From Dreissena polymorpha (lineage: Eukaryota; Mollusca; Bivalvia; Myida; Dreissenidae), in assembly GCF_020536995.1 (NCBI RefSeq), contig NC_068359.1:72480115-72544114 (forward strand): DNA of 64,000 nt. The letters run 5' to 3'. Position 1 is the stretch's first letter. The number at the start of each line of letters is the position of its first letter. Positions 24,674 through 33,871 of this stretch are shown here, piece by piece. Below the pieces are notes generated by a model. It saw only the letters and a program-made list of their open reading frames with translations. It ran no database searches and was not told the DNA's origin. The translations under genes were made by a program, and so were the position numbers.

Positions 24674-24720
24674 GCTTGGCTTAGAACATCAAGAATGACA
24701 AGATCCGTTTGTATAAGAGT

Positions 24721-24728
24721 GTTTTATA
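24721..24728 (-). promoter_or_regulatory. TATA box for glycoprotein fossil 1
   Basis: TATAAAAC on the minus strand, about 50 bp before the ATG at 24673. Confidence 0.5.
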
Positions 24729-24739
24729 TTTATTTAGTT

Positions 24740-25646
24740 CCTGTGTTTTTTTTATAACGTTATACACAAATCCTATTAGTCCAAGAACGATTGCAAACAC
24801 GGCTAGAATGCAAAACACAACTTCGATTATAACAAGGACAGATCCTGTTTCCGCTATTTTTCGTTAGCCTTTGTGGTTGTTGAGCCATTATTTGTGATAT
24901 TACACACTCGTTATGTTATGGATTTCACTGTAGTTTTGTCGTGTGCTAGTTTCGTTAGCAACTCTCGATGTGCCAAGATCGCTATTTTCTTCAACCTTTG
25001 TGGTTGTTGAACCATTGTTAAGGGCATTGACAACTGATGTGTTAAGGTTTTTACTTAATGTTTTAGTTGTATGTTCGTGTGCAACTCTCAGTGTTGCTTG
25101 CGTGTTTTTTTGTTTACCTTTGTGGTTGTCGAACCATTGTTGGGGATAAAAGCAAGCGTTGAGTTTTCCATTTCGCTGTTTGTGTGTGTGTCAATTTCGT
25201 TTGAAACTGTCGATGTAACGAATTATTATCGCTACTGCGTTTTTCGATGTCTGCAACATGATTAGATATATTGTCTGGTACCAGAATCGCCATAGAGAAT
25301 CAGTAGCTAGCATCCTACCTATATTCGGGGTCAAAATCAAAAAGAGTTTGCCTTTGATTTGGAAACAAAACCTTGTCCCTGTGATTATCAATTGTCAAAT
25401 AATTGTCTTTCACGCCCAAATTTTGATTTATGACTTTTCGTATGGCCTCGAGAATATCATATTGCGTTGTGTACATTCTCTCAGGAATATATACATTTTG
25501 CGTAACTTGTCTAGCGCATCATCATAGGAAACGAACGAGAATGCACCATTGTATATACCCAGATCGCGCTCTGGCGATTTCGCGAAGCAGTTATCGTTAC
25601 AGCTACATAGAGACACAAACAAGACAAATAGTATGAAGCGCAACAT
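24740..25646 (-). pseudogene. Viral membrane-glycoprotein fossil, copy 2
   Basis: It begins with a clear signal peptide (MLRFILFVLFVSLCSC) followed by a cysteine-containing segment and 'GIYNGAFSFVS', which parallels 'GKIYDGSCYFIS' in copy 1. A hydrophobic helix is coded near the 3' end (about 24770-24840), again as in a type I membrane protein. The two copies lie head to tail, suggesting duplication of one gene. The copy is broken in several places. Confidence 0.48.
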
Positions 25647-25660
25647 TGCTGGATTTTATT

Positions 25661-27025
25661 TCATTCATCTAACAAAACACATGTAATAGCTATATAACAA
25701 AAAATTTCCACACAACAGACTACAACACAAAATCTGCAGGAATGTACAAAACGAGGCCGTTTGTCAGCAATTCCTTCGACACACAAAAATGCGACAAAGT
25801 TCGGTGGGATGTGAATGTTGGGAATGCATGTTCTAACCGCTTGAGAGAGCATATCTTCGTGTTCTTCGTTTTGACACTGATTGATGAAATAAACTTTACA
25901 TGGGTCTTCTTCAGGTAACATGTCGCTAACGGGCATTGGGGCTTTTTGTACCTCTTGTTCTGGGGTTAACGTTTCCACAATTCTTCTTTCATGATTGACA
26001 AATCAACCGGCATACTGATTATCTCATTTTGCTCCGAACATGCCTTCACATCAAAACAAGGCAAGTCATTCCATGTTTGTTCTTGTGTTTGCAAAGCATC
26101 TTTTTGGGGAGACTCGACTGATCCTTTGGATCTTCAACAAATTTGCGTTTGCGATTAGGAATAGCATTGACTAGTCTACCTTTTCCCCCATCGATCAGCT
26201 CCGTTTCAATGTGAAGACTGTTGATGTGCTTGCGGTACAAAGGATGCATCACAAACAAACCTCTAACGCCTGACACAAATTTGTATTTGGATATCCATAT
26301 TTTGGTTGCAGTGAGTATACGTTAGCATTCATCTCTCTCATTTCGATGCCAGTTTGCAACGCTTCGTATATTTCACCACAGCTTCTCACAATTTTCAGAC
26401 CTATTGTGAGCTCTTTCTGTGTACTGACAAGCTGAAAGTTTTTACTCGGTAGCACTCCTTTTTTCACCAATATTTCCACGATATCGTTTTCCGTACAATC
26501 GAGTAATGTCATGACTGCTCGAAAGTAGGTGTTCAGCTTCAATCGTATCTGAGTCCTTTCCAAAGAAAGACAAGTCGATTTCACAGAATAAACTTTGCTG
26601 AACTCCTCGATTCCATGCAACTCCAACACTGGTATTATGCATATTGGCAGTCTGTAGTTTTCGGTTGGAGATGACTGCATGTATCTACCCTGTTTAATGC
26701 GCTCGTATAGAGTTGCGAAATGTACTGGTATTACATTTTTCAATATTTTGAAGTAGCACATATCAATCTTTTCATCGGCAACAGAAAACATCAAGTCAAC
26801 ATATCGTTCAAACGCAGCTAGTGTCGGTTCATCGAGAAACACATGGTCCAGCGTTGGCTTGTAGTTCAAGTAGTCATACGGACTGTTCGTTATCGACGTA
26901 AAACGCAGTCCCTCGACATCTGTGAAAGGACATGTAACGCTAAACATGTACTTCTTCTGGTGACCATTCGCATTGAAATTTCTTTTCTCGCGAATGAATT
27001 TTTCGCACAATGTTTGGACGAACAT
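25661..27025 (-). pseudogene. Unassigned virus-like gene, broken
   Basis: The largest intact part is the 258-codon minus-strand frame 26249-27025, with further open parts at 26046-26276 and 25661-25978. The sequence has good coding character (mixed polar and hydrophobic residues, few low-complexity runs) and a TATATAAA box 58 bp upstream. No family recognised. Being the longest non-enzyme gene of the island, it could be a structural or regulatory protein, but that is a guess. It has about two or three breaks. Confidence 0.5.
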
Positions 27026-27080
27026 GTTGTCGCTTCGGTTGTCAGATTGTTAATGAGACGCATTGAATAAGTTGCATGGC

Positions 27081-27088
27081 TTTATATA
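27081..27088 (-). promoter_or_regulatory. TATA box between divergent genes
   Basis: TTTATATA on the plus strand reads TATATAAA on the minus strand, 58 bp before the minus-strand start at 27025. It also lies about 65 bp before the plus-strand ATG at 27150, so it may serve both directions. Confidence 0.55.
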
Positions 27089-27149
27089 CAACCCGTCATG
27101 TTACAAAGTTAGTGTTATAAGCTTGAAAAAGTAGGTTTTGAAAACAGAT

Positions 27150-27884
27150 ATGGCTCGTTGCATCGAACGGAAAGGCGAAAGCAAATTGCATGCACTCATC
27201 AAATCAAACCAACCCGAGTTGTTAGCAACACACATTAATCAAAACTTTGATTTTGATTCATCGTGTTACATTGTTATCAACGAAAAACATGTTTTGCCTG
27301 TTGATTTCACACAAACAGACCTAGAACAAGTTGTCATTCATATATCTAAACCTGAATACATACAGTTTGTGAAGCTCAGGTTTACTGGTTCTCAAAGCAA
27401 TGGGTCTGATTTTCTGCTTTGCGAACAAACCGATTACGAAGATAACTACGGCAATGAGGTTCATCAGTGTCACCTTTATTTTTCAAGAACATGTACCAAA
27501 GATATGGCAGCTACGAGCTATTACTTGACACAAGCCTTAAGTATGATTGGAGTACTAACATTTTCAAAGAATACGCATGACAAACTGGCTTCGTGTCTAA
27601 TCAAACGTTATGGTCAAACACTCGTACCCAAATGCACTACTGATTTTTGGAACAAACAACTTGACTCATTTCGCATGAGAAGCATTCTTGAGGTCTCGCA
27701 GCAAGATGACTCAGCGACACTTCGTGAGGAAATTGAGCGTTTGATGCAATCAAAGTACAACTTCGTTTCTTGTGAATACAATACGGCCAACAAAAACCTA
27801 AATATTCTGTATACTGAAACAAGTAACAACAGCTTTGGGTTAGTGGTTGTCAAAGAGTCGCTGCAAATAAAAGGCGCTACATGA
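27150..27884 (+). CDS. Unassigned virus-like protein, 244 aa
   Basis: Intronless open frame starting MARCIERKGESKLHAL. The ATG at 27150 is chosen because the in-frame codon further up (27138) is TTG. The protein is soluble, with no signal peptide, membrane helix or zinc motif. Cysteines are scattered (SCYIV, LLCEQ, HQCHLYFSRTC, VSCEY). It lies head to head with the broken gene at 25661-27025 and is followed 45 bp later by the two-exon gene. No family recognised. It looks whole. Confidence 0.65.
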   Translation: MARCIERKGESKLHALIKSNQPELLATHINQNFDFDSSCYIVINEKHVLPVDFTQTDLEQVVIHISKPEYIQFVKLRFTGSQSNGSDFLLCEQTDYEDNYGNEVHQCHLYFSRTCTKDMAATSYYLTQALSMIGVLTFSKNTHDKLASCLIKRYGQTLVPKCTTDFWNKQLDSFRMRSILEVSQQDDSATLREEIERLMQSKYNFVSCEYNTANKNLNILYTETSNNSFGLVVVKESLQIKGAT

Positions 27885-27928
27885 CTGGTAGATCAAATCA
27901 TTCTTGATCTAACCTTCAAAGCGATAAC

Positions 27929-28263
27929 ATGTCTGTGCCAGCAACTGCATTCCGGGTTCCAAAAACTGAGGACTGGGATATGGAGATTAGGCTGTCTGAG
28001 ATAAAAAGTATGTTGTTAAGAATTTCATATGTTAGTGTTGGAGGTTTGATTGTAAACGTTGAATGCTGTAACTAACTTTTGCTTGTTCTGTTTCAGAAAC
28101 CGTCACTCCAAAAACTGAGGACTGGGATGCCGAAATTGCGGTGGCGAAACGTCCTCCATTCTTTCTCAGCGTGGGCAAAATAACACAGCGACGTATAAAC
28201 CGAATGCACCGATGCTGGACCTGTCACTGCGTGCCTGTCAATTGTCGATGTGCAAAATATTGA
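27929..28263 (+). CDS. Small two-exon virus-like gene with duplicated PKTEDWD motif
   Basis: The ATG at 27929 opens a short first exon ending at 28007. A canonical intron (GTATGT at 28008, TTCTGTTTCAG ending at 28096) follows. The second exon runs to the TGA at 28261-28263, which overlaps an AATAAA signal. The reading frame is kept across the intron. The motif PKTEDWD(M/A)EI occurs once in each exon, so the exons look duplicated from each other. The C-terminus is rich in cysteine and arginine (CWTCHC, NCRC), a possible small zinc site. Function unknown. Spliced genes are exceptional but not unknown in herpesviruses. Confidence 0.6.
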
Positions 28264-28315
28264 ATAAACTTGTTGAAAACGTTAACATGTGTTTGTTTGT
28301 TTGGTAGAAAAATGT

Positions 28316-28322
28316 TATATAG
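28316..28322 (+). promoter_or_regulatory. TATA box for the 28359 gene
   Basis: TATATAG, 37-43 bp before the ATG at 28359. Confidence 0.5.
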
Positions 28323-28358
28323 GTAGTAACTTGAAAATTGACTCTATACACCTAAACA

Positions 28359-28688
28359 ATGCTAGCCGTTGAACTCAAAGATTTGGGATTTTTTCGACAT
28401 ATGTTGCGTTTGAATATTGAAAAGTGGAACAAAGCTGTCGAAATGTACATCATGGATCTCTATCCAGATGTGAAGTTTACATTTTCGACGCGAGATCAAT
28501 GTTGGAAAGCGACAGATACGGAAATTGTGTACTATGTCGATATTGAGGTTATTCTGATCAATCCGAAATATGATTTGTGCTGGACACACCAAGATCCCAC
28601 AAAACGACTTCAAACCATTAATGGGATTTTGTTGAGCTCAAAAGCCAAGAGAACAAAACTCGTAACGTTTGACCAAGAGTATTTTTGA
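28359..28688 (+). CDS. Unassigned virus-like protein, 109 aa
   Basis: Intronless frame starting MLAVELKDLGFFRHML, with an amphipathic N-terminal half and aromatic residues through the centre (YYVDIEVILINPKYDLCW). No known motif. It has its own TATA box, and the BIR gene follows 65 bp after its stop in the same direction. It looks whole. Confidence 0.6.
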   Translation: MLAVELKDLGFFRHMLRLNIEKWNKAVEMYIMDLYPDVKFTFSTRDQCWKATDTEIVYYVDIEVILINPKYDLCWTHQDPTKRLQTINGILLSSKAKRTKLVTFDQEYF

Positions 28689-28699
28689 GACAAAAAATG

Positions 28700-28706
28700 T
28701 ATAAAG
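28700..28706 (+). promoter_or_regulatory. TATA box for the BIR gene
   Basis: TATAAAG, about 50 bp before the ATG at 28754. This supports 28754 over the in-frame ATG at 28685-28697, which lies upstream of or at the box. Confidence 0.55.
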
Positions 28707-28753
28707 ATGTTGAAATAACCAATTGCATGTGTAATATAATATCATATCATATC

Positions 28754-29053
28754 ATGGATAATACCGACGCTTTCTGCACGTATCAAACAAGTATGTACAT
28801 GGAAAACTATATCGATAGACTGAAAACGTTTGAGCATTGGTCTCCCCAAATACAACCAAACAAATACCAGCTTGCTTCTTGCGGGTTGTACTACTTGGGA
28901 CAACACGACCGTTGCAAATGTTTTCGTTGTGGCATTGTGTTGTATCATTGGAAATCTACAGACGATGCGTTCTTTGAACACCATAAACATTCACCGAATT
29001 GCCAGTTTTTGCGAATGGTGGGTCCAGGTACAAGACTATTGATAGACACATGA
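28754..29053 (+). CDS. Single-BIR protein (IAP-like)
   Basis: A 99-residue protein that is essentially one baculoviral IAP repeat. The zinc ligands are perfectly spaced: C-x2-C (CFRC), sixteen residues to H in 'FFEH', six more to C in 'HSPNC', with the conserved W and DD of the family before the histidine. BIR domains bind caspases or IAP-antagonist peptides, and viral BIR proteins typically block host apoptosis. There is no RING or CARD, unlike most host IAPs. OsHV-1 encodes several BIR proteins. An AATAAA signal follows at about 29079. The gene is intronless with its own TATA box and looks whole. A captured host exon is the alternative, but the promoter style argues for the viral island. 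Confidence 0.85.
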   Translation: MDNTDAFCTYQTSMYMENYIDRLKTFEHWSPQIQPNKYQLASCGLYYLGQHDRCKCFRCGIVLYHWKSTDDAFFEHHKHSPNCQFLRMVGPGTRLLIDT

Positions 29054-29424
29054 GTATGTTTTGTATGATCGTGTTGTAAATAAATATCATGAACCGTTCA
29101 ATTCGTTTTGTTCTTATTCTTGTAGTAACATATACTTATTCATGCAACTACCAAACGCAAAGTTGAAAAACAAGTACTATTGTGTGCACGAATGTTTGAT
29201 TTTGCTATTGCGTTAGTTATTGATATAACCCAGTGTCGTATGTTTTCTCAAACTATATTATCCAACTCTAATCAAAGCAAATACAAACAACTATGTATAT
29301 GTAGTTTCAAACGATTTTATTCTGCAACAATCAATATTTCAAACATTCAATCTTTCGCAACAACAACGTACAACAGTTTACATAGTCCACTAGATCAGCC
29401 CACATAGTCCACTCGATCAGTCCA
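29054..29424. other. Intergenic, 3' ends of convergent genes
   Basis: It holds the AATAAA of the BIR gene (about 29079) and, on the minus strand, an AATAAA at about 29315 for the convergent cysteine-rich gene. No other feature is seen. Confidence 0.45.
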
Positions 29425-29781
29425 TCACAGATGCAAAAGCCTCACTCCTCTGTTTTGGCCGTAACCCTGAATTTCACCACACCATTCGCAGCGATCGTCG
29501 ATCCGCGTACATGACACACAGCTGAGGGCCTCGCATCTACGGCAAAAGTTCACCATCGAAAAAAAGTTTTTGCACGTATGACACACAATCACTAACGTAG
29601 TGTCATAAACAGTTGGCAGCATTTCGCCCATGCTCTTAATCCATCTGTTACAAGCTGCTTTGTTGTTTCCAGCTGACGACTCATTCTCACGATGCTTATT
29701 CTGCCTCTCTAACCATGCCTGGAAACCTCCACTTTTCTCCACACCTGACATCCATTGCTCGCAAGCTTTTCTGTTACTCAT
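29425..29781 (-). CDS. Small cysteine-rich zinc-ribbon-like protein, 118 aa
   Basis: Residues 1-50 hold a short motif twice (N-x-KA-C-x-x-W and a related NNKAACNRWIKSMGEM). Residues 65-110 carry at least four cysteine pairs (CHTC, CRRC, CVSC, CEWC), the layout of a RING/zinc-ribbon-like metal site without the usual histidine. This suits a viral regulatory or ubiquitin-related protein, but I cannot name the family. TATAAAAG stands 60-65 bp upstream. It looks whole. Confidence 0.62.
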   Translation of the reverse strand: MSNRKACEQWMSGVEKSGGFQAWLERQNKHRENESSAGNNKAACNRWIKSMGEMLPTVYDTTLVIVCHTCKNFFSMVNFCRRCEALSCVSCTRIDDRCEWCGEIQGYGQNRGVRLLHL

Positions 29782-29840
29782 TATGCGTGTTGTTCGTTCA
29801 GTTTCAAAAATCGAAATGATTCAAACACGATCAATTCGCC

Positions 29841-29849
29841 CTTTTATAG
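29841..29849 (-). promoter_or_regulatory. TATA box for the cysteine-rich gene
   Basis: CTATAAAAG on the minus strand, about 62 bp before the ATG at 29781. Confidence 0.5.
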
Positions 29850-30159
29850 TATGCCGTTATTCAACTCAACAGCATAAAAACTCGAAATGCATGTCCCTTT
29901 CCCAACACATGAAATTTCACAAAGTCGACAAAAGCCCCAATTGTATGTAAACAAAGTGTTTTATGTTTTCATCGACGAGTATTTTTATCAACAAGCCGAA
30001 TTTTGCGGAATATGCGGTGTCATTTATTCTAGAAAAGATAGTTTTACTTCATGCTTGACCCATTTCATTCGGCAGACAATTGCCCCGAACTAAGCATACG
30101 CAAAGTCTCGAAGCAATCAACTTTCGAATTAAGGATGGATCGACCTAATTATTACAGAG
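29850..30159 (-). other. 3' flank of the Fanzor gene, candidate guide-RNA region
   Basis: About 310 bp between the Fanzor stop codon and the next promoter, without a convincing gene. In TnpB and Fanzor systems the guide (omega) RNA is usually encoded at and beyond the 3' end of the nuclease frame, so this is where one would expect it. I see no decisive fold by eye. Confidence 0.25.
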
Positions 30160-31608
30160 TTATTGTTGTTTCTTTTCAAACGGAAACATGTGCAATGATT
30201 TCAGCAAAATGTTTCTCGCACCATTTACGTCTCTGTGTGTGTTATATTCGCACTTAATGCAATAATATGTTTCACTCTTTCCAAGATTGTCATCCTTTTC
30301 ACCACACACTCCACAGGTCTTCGAAGTGTTTGCCTCATTTTGAACCTCCAATATGCAGTCGGTGTTGGTGGTTCGGTGAGTTAGCCTTTGGCGAAATCTG
30401 TAATGTTGCCAAGATAGCAAATCCCTTTTGGCTCGTTTTGAAAGCGGTTTTGGTCTGTCTGTCTTTACCAGTTGCGCTACATTGATTTTACCCAGTGCAA
30501 CGTACTGATATTCTTTGACGAGATGTGAGGAAAGCTTTAGGTGAATATCGTCAACAAACGTTTTTAGTTTCAAATGTGTTTTCTTTAGTGATACAATTCG
30601 TTCACGTGCTGCTTGTTGTTGCTTTTTGTTTTGCGCTTTAGTCAAATGCATATGGGCATGATCAATTTTATTGTGGAGTTTTCTAATCACATACTGCTTG
30701 TCTTCTTTAATGCCAACTTGAAAAACACTACAATCAATTGGATCATAAACTGTAGCAAACGTTCTACCGCCAGGATCTATACCACACACACGTTTATCTA
30801 TTGTATCGTTTGATGCATTTCTTCGTGTATACTTTAGATCACAAGGAATATTCATGATAAACATGCCATCAGCACGCTTAACAATTTTAACGTCGTGATC
30901 AATAGGAGGTATTTTTGTTATCGGTTTAGCAAGTTTCAGGAATCTTTCTTTAGGTTTAGACCGCTTTCCAAAATTGTCCGGTATCATACATATATATCGG
31001 TTCAGCATGTTTGTATTATCTGTAGAAACATCTTTGTTTGAAAGATGTCGTAGTAACACTTTTCGAACACAAAATGAACCTTGAACAATGTTCGATACAG
31101 GCATTGGTCGCTTTAGTTTCGACTTTAATGATTTGGCCGACTTGTAAGATGTAAAAAAGTTTTTACATGATGTTGTTTTCACTGAAGTCATTTTGTTGTT
31201 GAAGAACCAATCATCATTTTCCATCCTATACTGCGGATCCACATCACTTGCATTGGTTTTGCAAACGATTTTCTGTAGCTCAAATTGGTGTGGTCTTATA
31301 CCTTTTTCGTTTACTAACCACAAGCACCAATTATACGTATAATTTGAAACGCGAAGCATTTCGTTAAGGACTTGTTTTTGATGTTTAGTAGGACGAATTC
31401 CAACCGAGAAAGACGTTAAAAAATCATCTGAATGTGTCTTTTGCTTTTTGACACTTGCAGACTGTAACAATTGAATTACATCGCAATCAGTTTTCTCATG
31501 ATTTATTAGATCTTTCCTTCTAATGTACTCCCACCAATACCACATACTTTTGTGTTTGTGGACGTTTGCAGCATCCCATAGTGTTAAATCCTCTCGTTTG
31601 CGTTTCAT
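30160..31608 (-). CDS. Fanzor (eukaryotic TnpB-like) RNA-guided nuclease
   Basis: The ~480-residue protein has the TnpB/Fanzor C-terminal architecture. RuvC-I is GIDPGGRTFATVYDP, with the catalytic Asp. The RuvC-II position reads ALGKINV, with Gly where TnpB has the catalytic Glu. A Glu about 50 residues later (EVQNEANTSKTC) is placed like the alternative glutamate described for Fanzors. Next come a CGVCG...CIKC zinc ribbon and RuvC-III HRDVNGARN with its Asp. A helical segment rich in Lys and Gln follows RuvC-I. The start MKRKRED (31608) is preferred to the Met five codons upstream because TATATAAG lies at 31645-31652. The basic N-terminus could be a nuclear signal. Known Fanzors occur in molluscs, fungi, protists, transposons and giant viruses; here the gene sits among herpesvirus-like genes with their promoter style. 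It looks whole. Confidence 0.9.
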   Translation of the reverse strand: MKRKREDLTLWDAANVHKHKSMWYWWEYIRRKDLINHEKTDCDVIQLLQSASVKKQKTHSDDFLTSFSVGIRPTKHQKQVLNEMLRVSNYTYNWCLWLVNEKGIRPHQFELQKIVCKTNASDVDPQYRMENDDWFFNNKMTSVKTTSCKNFFTSYKSAKSLKSKLKRPMPVSNIVQGSFCVRKVLLRHLSNKDVSTDNTNMLNRYICMIPDNFGKRSKPKERFLKLAKPITKIPPIDHDVKIVKRADGMFIMNIPCDLKYTRRNASNDTIDKRVCGIDPGGRTFATVYDPIDCSVFQVGIKEDKQYVIRKLHNKIDHAHMHLTKAQNKKQQQAARERIVSLKKTHLKLKTFVDDIHLKLSSHLVKEYQYVALGKINVAQLVKTDRPKPLSKRAKRDLLSWQHYRFRQRLTHRTTNTDCILEVQNEANTSKTCGVCGEKDDNLGKSETYYCIKCEYNTHRDVNGARNILLKSLHMFPFEKKQQ

Positions 31609-31644
31609 TGCTGTACAATACAAAGCAACACAGTAATTCGTTTG

Positions 31645-31652
31645 CTTATATA
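31645..31652 (-). promoter_or_regulatory. TATA box for the Fanzor gene
   Basis: TATATAAG on the minus strand, about 40 bp before the chosen ATG at 31608 and next to the palindrome ACAAATATTTGT. Confidence 0.55.
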
Positions 31653-32137
31653 CAAATATTTGTAATAATCTGATATCAGAGCGATACGAATGAAACCGTA
31701 TCCCGACTCAAATGGGATAAACATTTTAGTACACATCCAACATAACCGGTATGATGCAAATGCTGAGAAAAAAGTATATAAAGGCTATTTAGAAAAATAT
31801 GGTTTTCTGTCAGCACATTCATGTCTGGCCACAAAACTCATTGTGTGTGTTTGTTGTGCCGTGATACTGTGATTCACAAAGCGCATCTAACAGTGTCTGC
31901 TTGAGCTAGCAAGCACAACCACAAGCCATGTTTTGGTTCAGATTTGTTTTATTGAGGTCCATAAGAGAATATTTGAACATTTTGATACATGGCTCTCATA
32001 ACTGGTCTCATTCAAATGCTTAGAAAAAAAGTATATAAATGCTTTTTAGAAAAATATGGTTTTTTGTCAGCACATTTATGTCTGGCCACAAAACTCATTG
32101 TGTGTGTTATGTGTGAAGTGATGTTCAGTTCATATTC

Positions 32138-32204
32138 TCAGAGTGGTTCAAGGAAGAACGCCTTCTCTTGCAGAAGGAGATCTAGGTTCAAGTCCTAGCT
32201 CTGA
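32138..32204 (+). repeat. tRNA-like cloverleaf (SINE head)
   Basis: The sequence folds by eye into acceptor (TCAGAG with CTCTGA), D arm (GTTC/GAAC), anticodon arm (CCTTC/GAAGG, loop TCTTGCA) and T arm (CTAGG TTCAAGT CCTAG). The acceptor is one pair short and position 33 is C rather than U. With two relatives at 33073 and 56138, it is more likely a tRNA-derived repeat than a working tRNA. Confidence 0.6.
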
Positions 32205-33072
32205 TATGATTTGAGAAATCACTGAATGCAATTTACAGTGTCTGCTTGAGCTAGCAAGCACAACCACAAGTCAATTTTTTGTGCAGATTTGTTTTAGTCG
32301 TCTATATGATTAAGAATACAATAATTTTGATACTCGGCTTACATAACTGGTCTGGTACAAAAAGAGATTGCCATTCCGAGCGCATATTACAGTGTGTGTG
32401 TGACCTTGCAAGCACAACCACAAGCCAATTTTTTGTTCAGATTCGTTTTATTTGTCTATATGAATAAGAAGATGAGAATTTTCATACTCGGCTTACATAA
32501 CTGGTCTGGTTCAAAAAGAGATTGCCATTCCGAGCGCATATTACAGTGTGTGTGTGACCTTGCAAGCACAACCACAAGTCAATTTTTGGTTCTGATCACA
32601 GGATTAATGGTTATAGAAAGCATTAACTAGTACAACATGTTTTCAAAATGTATGTTTCCACATTGCAGATATTTGTGAAAGTTGATACACAAATCATACT
32701 TTACAGTTTGATGATCACTTGAAATTTTGCATTTTGGTCTGCACATACATATTTGATCACAATAATCATTCTCTACCCAAGCTAATTTGTATGCAATGCA
32801 AATTGAAGCAACCAAAATGTATTAACACTGTGTTGGCTGGGATAGTAAAACTGTTTTCTTATTGCAGAATATGTTAGCTATACGTATAATACAGATACTT
32901 GAGGTTTTCAAATCAAAACTGGCATATCATGTTTGCTTGAACGTATGTGAACAAATGTCATATACATGGTCAAACGGGGTATTGTATTTGAAGAGAATAT
33001 CAGATCACAATCATGATTGCTAGGTTTTGACTGCTATGCATAGTGACTATCCAGCATTGATCAGTTCAAACG

Positions 33073-33150
33073 CCAGAGTAGTAGAATGTATAACGCTTTC
33101 TCCAGTCATGTGCTGGATGAAAAAGATCCAGGTTCAAGCCCTGGCTTTGG
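33073..33150 (+). repeat. tRNA-like sequence, related SINE head
   Basis: CCAGAG...CTTTGG forms the acceptor, and CCAGG TTCAAGC CCTGG a perfect T arm with B box. The anticodon arm is enlarged by an inner CCAG/CTGG hairpin, so it is not a functional tRNA. Confidence 0.55.
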
Positions 33151-33399
33151 CATGAACATGTGAAATGGCTGCATTAGTCAATATCTTAATTTCTGATCTA
33201 TCACTATCAAAGAAACAGGATTAACGGTTATAGAGAGCATTAACTAGTACAACATGTTTTAAAAATGTATGTTTCCACATTGCAGTTTTTTTGTGAAAGT
33301 TGATATGTGTGTCTGACGTGTGTGAAATGGCAGTTTTCGGTATTTTCATATGGCAAAGCATTTGACAGTTCGTTCTTGGTGCAAATTCATAACGTCATT

Positions 33400-33720
33400 T
33401 CAATATTTATTTAAGTTCATCCTACCAACTAAAGCGGCGTTAACATATCGATAATAGAAAATTGTGTTTATTTGTAAGTGGTTTAAATGCAATATTTCTA
33501 TAACCCGTTGTCCGAACTCAATAAAATTTTCACAAGATTAACCGAAATTTCGATGCGCTCATACTGATACTATTTGTTCATACAAAATCGAATGCGCAAG
33601 TTATGATATTTAGATCTTACTGCAGTTGAAATAAGAACAGAGCTGTAGTCGCTTTTATAGTGCGGAATCATATCGAGCAAATTTCGTCAAACGAACGTCA
33701 TGTAAAAAATTGTTATGGGT
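33400..33720 (+). repeat. Satellite-related monomer inside the viral island
   Basis: The stretch from 'AATAAAATTTTCAC' through 'TTTCGATGCGCTCATACTGA' to 'ACGAACGTCATG' closely matches 46090-46440 at the far edge of the satellite array. It is a single monomer-scale copy located 12.4 kb from that match. Confidence 0.75.
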
Positions 33721-33871
33721 CAAAATCTTGTACAATAACGTGTGTTCATCTGAGTTTTCATTCCGCTATTTTTTAAGGCCAATATGAGCCTGAAGTCGTG
33801 TAAGCATATAACATCAAGCATGTGAAACAAAACACGTTGTAAGGTTCTATACATTTTATTCATTCTAAGTA

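Larger units (their letters stand above)
31690..33399. repeat. Host-type repeat block interrupting the viral island
   Basis: The phrase AAGCACAACCACAAG recurs near 31912, 32261, 32411 and 32563 (the last three at a 150-bp period). A second phrase, GGTTTTCTGTCAGCACATT, occurs near 31801 and 32058. A third pair, 'GGATTAA(T/C)GGTTATAGA', lies near 32602 and 33221. Two tRNA-like sequences are embedded. No protein frame is supported. This block separates the Fanzor gene from the RING genes. Confidence 0.65.

Noticed and set aside
30613-30813. Plus-strand frames over 30.2-30.9 kb
   Set aside because: They are shadows of the Fanzor gene on the other strand.
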